Assembly (NCBI GenBank): GCA_023432885.1
Contig: JAEZEU010000337.1
Coordinates: 1-8,566, forward strand
DNA from: Pseudomonadota bacterium
GTDB taxonomy: Bacteria; Pseudomonadota; Alphaproteobacteria; Rhizobiales; Xanthobacteraceae
Length of the DNA stretch: 8,566 bases
Direction: 5' to 3'
The stretch's first letter is position 1, and every line of letters starts with the position of its first letter. Shown piece by piece: positions 5,148 to 8,566 of the stretch. Below the pieces are notes generated by a model. It was not told where the DNA came from and did no database searches. It was given only the letters and a program-made list of their open reading frames with translations. The position numbers and the translations under genes were made by a program.

Positions 5148-6827
5148 ATGGACATGTCAGGTCAGATTCCGAACCTCGGGCCTTCCGGGCACGTCGACGA
5201 TTTCGCGCGGCGCAACCTGCCGCCGTTTGAACAGTGGCCTGAGCTGCGGCTCGGCCGGCCGGAATTCCAGTACCGCGAATACCTCAACGTCGGCGTCGAA
5301 CTCACGGACCGCATGGTCGAGAAGGGCCTTGGCGACCACACGGCACTGATCGGCAACGGCCGCCAGCGCACCTACAAGGAGCTCGCAGACTGGTCGAACC
5401 GCCTGGCGCATGCGCTGGTGGAGAATTACGGCGTCAAGCCGGGCAACCGCGTGCTGATCCGCTCGGGCAACAACCCGGCGCTGGTGGCGGCGTGGCTGGC
5501 AGCCACCAAGGCCGGCGCCGTCGTCGTCAACACCATGCCGATGCTGCGCGCGGGCGAATTGACAAAAATCGTCGACAAGGCCGAGATCGCGCTGGCGCTG
5601 ACGGACAGCCGCATCGCCGATGAACTCGTGGCCTGCGCCAAGACCAGCCGTTCCCTGAAGCAGGTCGTCAATTTCGACGGCACCTCCAACCACGACGCCG
5701 AGCTCGATCGCGTCGCGCTGAACAAGCCGGTGCGCTTCGATGCGGTCAAGACCGGCCGCGACGACGTTGCGCTGCTGGGCTTTACCTCCGGCACGACAGG
5801 CGAGCCCAAGGCGACCATGCATTTCCATCGCGATCTCCTGATGGTCGCCGACGGCTACGCGAGGGAAGTGCTCAAGGTCACGCCCGAGGACGTCTTCGTC
5901 GGTTCGCCTCCGCTCGCTTTCACCTTCGGGCTCGGCGGCCTTGCCATTTTCCCGCTGCGCTTCGGCGCTACCGCAACGCTCCTGGAGAACGCAACACCTC
6001 CCGAGCTGATCAGGATCATCGAGACCTACAAGGCGACGATCTGCTTCACCTCGCCGACCGCCTATCGCGCCATGATGGCGGCGATGGATAACGGCGCGGA
6101 CCTGTCGTCGCTGCGCATCGCTGTTTCCGCGGGGGAGACGCTTCCGGCGCCTGTGTTCGAGAGCTGGACCAAAAAGACCGGCAAGCCGATCCTCGACGGC
6201 ATAGGCAGCACGGAGCTGCTCCACATCTTCATCAGCAATCGCATCGGCGACTCTGTCGCAGGATCGACCGGCTATCCCGTGACCGGCTACGAGGCGAAGA
6301 TCGTCGACGACGACATGAACGAACTGCCCGACGGCTCGGTTGGCAAGCTCGCAGTGCGCGGGCCGACCGGCTGCCGCTATCTCGCCGACAGCAGGCAGAC
6401 GAACTACGTCCGCAACGGCTGGAACATTACGGGCGATGCCTTCGTCCGCGCCAACGGCCATTTCTCGTTCGTCGCACGCGCCGATGACATGATCGTCTCG
6501 TCCGGCTACAACATCGCTGGTCCCGAGGTGGAGACAGCCCTGCTATCGCACCCTGCCGTCGCCGAATGCGGCGTCGTCGGTGCGCCGGATGAGGCGCGCG
6601 GCATGGTCGTGAAGGCCTATGTGGTGGTAGCGCCCGGCGTCGAACCTGACGATGCACTGGTGGCGGCATTGCAGGACCACGTCAAACGCGCGATCGCCCC
6701 TTACAAATATCCGCGCGCCATCGAGTTCATCGCACAACTGCCCAAGACCGGGACAGGCAAGCTGCAGCGTTTCGCGCTCCGCCAGATGGCGCAGGCGGGC
6801 ACGCCGCCCGGCATTGCCGCCGAATAG
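5148..6827 (+). CDS. abmG: 2-aminobenzoate(anthranilate)-CoA ligase / benzoate-CoA ligase family
   Basis: This 559-residue ANL-superfamily adenylating enzyme has all core motifs: TSGTTGEPK at 213-221 (phosphate loop), followed by ATMHFHRD typical of the benzoate/2-aminobenzoate ligase branch; GIGSTE at 351-356 (A5); GWNITGD at 424-430, with Asp430 contacting ATP ribose; the hinge RADDMI at 444-449; and the catalytic PKTGTGK ending in Lys538. It makes an aryl-AMP from an aromatic acid and ATP, then the CoA thioester, in the cytoplasm. The specific assignment to anthranilate comes from that branch plus the ring hydroxylase/reductase at the left edge; benzoate, salicylate or another aryl acid remain possible. 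ATG at 5148 (CAGG eight bases upstream) and in-frame ATG at 5154 (GAGGG eight bases upstream) are both good starts, a two-residue difference. In relatives such as BadA the equivalent lysine is controlled by acetylation. The Rid gene follows after 19 bp. Confidence 0.82.
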   Translation: MDMSGQIPNLGPSGHVDDFARRNLPPFEQWPELRLGRPEFQYREYLNVGVELTDRMVEKGLGDHTALIGNGRQRTYKELADWSNRLAHALVENYGVKPGNRVLIRSGNNPALVAAWLAATKAGAVVVNTMPMLRAGELTKIVDKAEIALALTDSRIADELVACAKTSRSLKQVVNFDGTSNHDAELDRVALNKPVRFDAVKTGRDDVALLGFTSGTTGEPKATMHFHRDLLMVADGYAREVLKVTPEDVFVGSPPLAFTFGLGGLAIFPLRFGATATLLENATPPELIRIIETYKATICFTSPTAYRAMMAAMDNGADLSSLRIAVSAGETLPAPVFESWTKKTGKPILDGIGSTELLHIFISNRIGDSVAGSTGYPVTGYEAKIVDDDMNELPDGSVGKLAVRGPTGCRYLADSRQTNYVRNGWNITGDAFVRANGHFSFVARADDMIVSSGYNIAGPEVETALLSHPAVAECGVVGAPDEARGMVVKAYVVVAPGVEPDDALVAALQDHVKRAIAPYKYPRAIEFIAQLPKTGTGKLQRFALRQMAQAGTPPGIAAE

Positions 6828-6846
6828 ATCACATGGAGTTTCGCCT

Positions 6847-7293
6847 TTGACAACCGCGAAGGGACCGACACTTGCCGTAGTGCCATCATCGAAAGGCGAG
6901 GGCGCTGAGGTATTGCAGCCGAGCGGATGGCCGATGCCGAAGGGCTATGCCAACGGTATGGCCGCCGAAGGCCGCATCATCGTGACCGGCGGCGTGATCG
7001 GCTGGGATGAGGACGAACGCCTGGCCGACGGCTTCGTCGCGCAGGTGCGCCAGACGCTCGCCAACATCAAGGCCATCCTCGAAGCGGGTGGCGCGCGTCC
7101 GGAGCACCTGGTGCGGCTCACCTGGTATGTCGTCGACATCGAGGAGTATCTCGCCAACCTGAAGACGGTCGGCCAGGTCTATCGCGAAGCCTTCGGCACG
7201 CATTATCCCGCCATGGCGCTGGTGCAGGTGGTGCGCCTTGTCGAGAAGGCGGCGCGCGTCGAGATCGAGGCGACGGCCGTGGTGCCGCGCTGA
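6847..7293 (+). CDS. RidA/YjgF-superfamily protein (non-canonical, lacks the usual Arg)
   Basis: The 148-residue reading starts at TTG 6847, with GGAG at 6835-6838 eight bases upstream. An open frame reaching back into the ligase gene to an ATG at 6652 is not believed, because that part only mirrors the ligase in another frame. The chorismate-mutase-like Rid fold is visible: IIVTGGVIGWD (44-54), then a helix with QVRQTLANIKAILEAGG, LVRLTWYVVDIEEY, HYPAMALVQVVRL (119-131), and VEIEATAVV (138-146) with the conserved Glu141. In canonical RidA the segment reads PARS..V..ARL, and that Arg (R105 in Salmonella) holds the substrate carboxylate. Here Met123 replaces it, so a standard 2-aminoacrylate deaminase is unlikely. 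Placed 19 bp after the CoA ligase, it may hydrolyse the enamine made when anthraniloyl-CoA is hydroxylated and reduced, releasing ammonia. That role is inference. Confidence 0.85.
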   Translation: MTTAKGPTLAVVPSSKGEGAEVLQPSGWPMPKGYANGMAAEGRIIVTGGVIGWDEDERLADGFVAQVRQTLANIKAILEAGGARPEHLVRLTWYVVDIEEYLANLKTVGQVYREAFGTHYPAMALVQVVRLVEKAARVEIEATAVVPR

Positions 7294-7318
7294 GGCGGTC
7301 CGAAACAATCCGACCGCC
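7294..7318 (+). terminator. Hairpin directly after the Rid stop codon, terminator-like
   Basis: GGCGGTC (7294-7300) and GACCGCC (7312-7318) form a perfect 7-bp stem with an 11-base loop, beginning at the base after TGA. No run of T follows, so it would be a weak intrinsic terminator or a 3'-end stabiliser. The genes that follow are on the other strand, which fits an operon end here. Confidence 0.45.
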
Positions 7319-7348
7319 CGCGCATGAAATCGGGCGCATCCATTGCGG

Positions 7349-7594
7349 CTATCGGCGCAGCCGATTCAGATTGGCGCGCACCGCCCGACGATAGGCGACA
7401 GTCATCTCCAACGGAGTTTTCCCGTTTGCCAGATGTATCGGAAGCTCTCCGGCTGCTGCCGCCTTCTCGAAAAGAATGACAGCGGCCTCAGTGACCGCGG
7501 CAGGCCCGCCGAGGGTCAGCTTCAGGCTCCGGAGCCAGATGACCCCGGAGGATTCGATCGACAACATCGCCACGTGGCGCCAAAATCTGATCAT
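7349..7594 (-). CDS. Small conserved-looking hypothetical protein, 81 aa
   Basis: The open frame could begin at 7708, but ATG 7594-7592 has a strong AAAGGA five bases upstream and gives a compact 81-residue protein starting MIRFWRHVAML. It ends with a basic helix, YRRAVRANLNRLRR. In between are a helix with IWLRSLKLTLGG, then AAVTEAAVILFEKAAAAGEL and a turn LANGKTPLEM. The composition and the Arg-rich end resemble a family of small rhizobial proteins with a C-terminal RRxVRANxRRL helix that I recall without a function. No signal peptide or transmembrane segment is clear. It lies 135 bp downstream of the formylglycine-generating enzyme on the same strand. Function unknown; it is probably a real gene because the Shine-Dalgarno sequence, start and composition agree. 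Confidence 0.6.
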   Translation of the reverse strand: MIRFWRHVAMLSIESSGVIWLRSLKLTLGGPAAVTEAAVILFEKAAAAGELPIHLANGKTPLEMTVAYRRAVRANLNRLRR

Positions 7595-7729
7595 TGGTTC
7601 CTTTCTCTCGAACGTATCTGCCAAGTCCTGCCGGTGCATGTCGGAAGTCCAGCGGTTTTCCGCGTGATGCGCCGAATTGTGAGACGGGAAGCAGATCCTC
7701 ATGGACATCGTGGGACTCGGGCGTGACAG

Positions 7730-8566
7730 CTAGCCGGCGTCTATGCGAACGACGCGGAAGCCGATATTGCTTGCTGAACTGTCCGGTGAATTCGAGCTGC
7801 GCGCCGCCACGCGATAGCGGTTGCAGTATGAATCGTGGCACAAGAATGAGCCGCCGCGTAGCGAGCGGTTCGGCGCCGGCGCGTCGTGGCGCGGATTTTC
7901 GTCCGCGGTCACCTGATGATAGTGCGGAGAAAACGTGTCCTCGCACCATTCCCAGACATTGCCGCTGACGTTATGCAGGCCGTAGCCATTCGGCTTGTAG
8001 GCGTGAACCGGCGCGGTGCCGAGATAGCCGTCTTCCGTCGTGTTGAGATCGGGAAAGTTTCCTTGCCAGATGTTGCAGCGATGTTCGCCGGCCGGCGTCA
8101 GCTCATTGCCCCAGGCGAACTTGGCCCGCTCCAGCCCGCCGCGTGCAGCCATTTCCCATTCGGCTTCCGTCGGCAGCCGCGTGCCCGACCACTGGCAGTA
8201 AGCGCTTGCGTCATTCCATGAGACATGCACGACGGGATGATCGCGGCGGTCGAGGATGGTCGAGTGCGGCCCCTCCGGCTGCGCCCAGTAGGCGTGCGGC
8301 ACCGCGATCCACCACGGCGTCTCTGCGGCGCGATTGGCCGGCATTCGCCTCTCTTCATCGGACAGCAGGGCCTCGAACACAAAACTCCAGCCATAGCGCT
8401 CGGCGTCGGTCGTGTAGCCGGTCTGCCTCACGAACTCCGCGAATTGCAAATTGCTGACGGCGTAGCAGGCGATGGCGAAGGGCGCGATGGTCACCCTGCG
8501 CACCGGTCCTTCGCCGTCATCGGGAAAGCGCCTGTCGTCCGATCCCATCAGGAAGGCGCCGCCGAT
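7730..8566 (-). CDS. Formylglycine-generating enzyme (SUMF1/FGE family), 5' end outside window
   Basis: The frame is open to the window edge: six codons reading IGGAFL precede MGSDD, so the ATG at 8548 is internal (the family's GGxFLMGSD motif). 278 residues to the stop are visible. Domain marks in order are HPVVHVSWNDA, RLPTEAEWEMAARGG, CNIWQGNFP, NGYGLHNVSGNVWEW, and the C-terminal core GGSFLCHDSYCNRYR with RSSNSPDSSASNIGFR. Both copper-binding catalytic cysteines are present (codons 7838-7840 and 7823-7825, five residues apart), equivalent to Cys336 and Cys341 of human FGE. This is therefore a true FGE, not a generic SUMF1-domain protein that lacks them. It oxidises the cysteine of a CxPxR motif in type I sulfatases to formylglycine, using O2. 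No sulfatase gene is in the window; one may lie to the right. It is unrelated to the aryl-CoA module and on the opposite strand. Confidence 0.93.
   Translation of the reverse strand: MGGAFLMGSDDRRFPDDGEGPVRRVTIAPFAIACYAVSNLQFAEFVRQTGYTTDAERYGWSFVFEALLSDEERRMPANRAAETPWWIAVPHAYWAQPEGPHSTILDRRDHPVVHVSWNDASAYCQWSGTRLPTEAEWEMAARGGLERAKFAWGNELTPAGEHRCNIWQGNFPDLNTTEDGYLGTAPVHAYKPNGYGLHNVSGNVWEWCEDTFSPHYHQVTADENPRHDAPAPNRSLRGGSFLCHDSYCNRYRVAARSSNSPDSSASNIGFRVVRIDAG

Noticed and set aside
5157..6461. 434-codon open frame on the minus strand under the ligase gene
   Set aside because: It mirrors the ligase codons in GC-rich DNA, has low-complexity composition rich in Arg, Ala, Val and Asp, and no recognisable domain. 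The plus-strand ligase has every ANL motif in place.
6652..6846. Extension of the Rid gene back into the ligase gene
   Set aside because: The extra 65 residues are Arg/Ser/Pro-rich out-of-frame ligase sequence. The TTG at 6847 has a well-placed GGAG and gives the normal Rid length.
7594..7968. 124-codon plus-strand open frame under the FGE C-terminus
   Set aside because: It is antisense to the FGE catalytic core, which is clearly conserved on the minus strand; the frame has no recognisable features.

Overview
The window looks like chromosomal DNA of an alphaproteobacterium of the Bradyrhizobium/Rhodopseudomonas group. This rests on high GC with strong G/C third positions, the protein styles, and a long intergenic palindrome with CCGTAGGGTGGGCAAAG arms that I recognise as common in Bradyrhizobium genomes. 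No RNA gene, insertion sequence, CRISPR array or phage gene is visible.

Layout. Positions 1-359 (+) are the 3' end of an Old-Yellow-Enzyme-type domain, best read as the C-terminus of the bifunctional anthraniloyl-CoA (2-aminobenzoyl-CoA) or salicylyl-CoA hydroxylase/reductase. Positions 438-1679 (+) encode a PhzS-like FAD monooxygenase. After a 95-bp palindromic element (1700-1794) comes a minus-strand pair: a periplasmic amino-acid/aromatic-type ABC substrate-binding protein (3488-2313) followed by a small cupin (2289-1837). A 238-bp divergent intergenic region separates this pair from a plus-strand series: MarR regulator (3727-4230), arylformamidase-like alpha/beta hydrolase overlapping it by GTGA (4227-5039), 2-aminobenzoate/benzoate-type CoA ligase (5148-6827) and a RidA-superfamily protein with a TTG start (6847-7293). 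The right end is a separate minus-strand unit: a true two-cysteine formylglycine-generating enzyme cut by the window edge (8566-7730) and an 81-residue hypothetical protein (7594-7349).

How the genes fit together. The first six kilobases plus the Rid gene read as a catabolic module for anthranilate or a close relative. The binding protein could capture the substrate or a precursor outside the cell. The formamidase-like hydrolase could release an aryl amine from an N-formyl compound. The ligase makes the CoA thioester, and the hydroxylase/reductase dearomatises it to an enamine/ketone ring. The Rid protein could hydrolyse the enamine and release ammonia. The MarR protein is placed to control both arms. 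The reactions of the ligase and hydroxylase families are established; the roles of the hydrolase, the Rid protein, the cupin and the second monooxygenase here are inference.

The most interesting details are the Rid protein lacking the usual carboxylate-binding arginine, the hydrolase with Asn at the expected triad Asp position, an AT-rich palindrome overlapping a candidate -10 before the ligase, and a 16-bp tandem duplication that copies the ribosome-binding site of the binding-protein gene.
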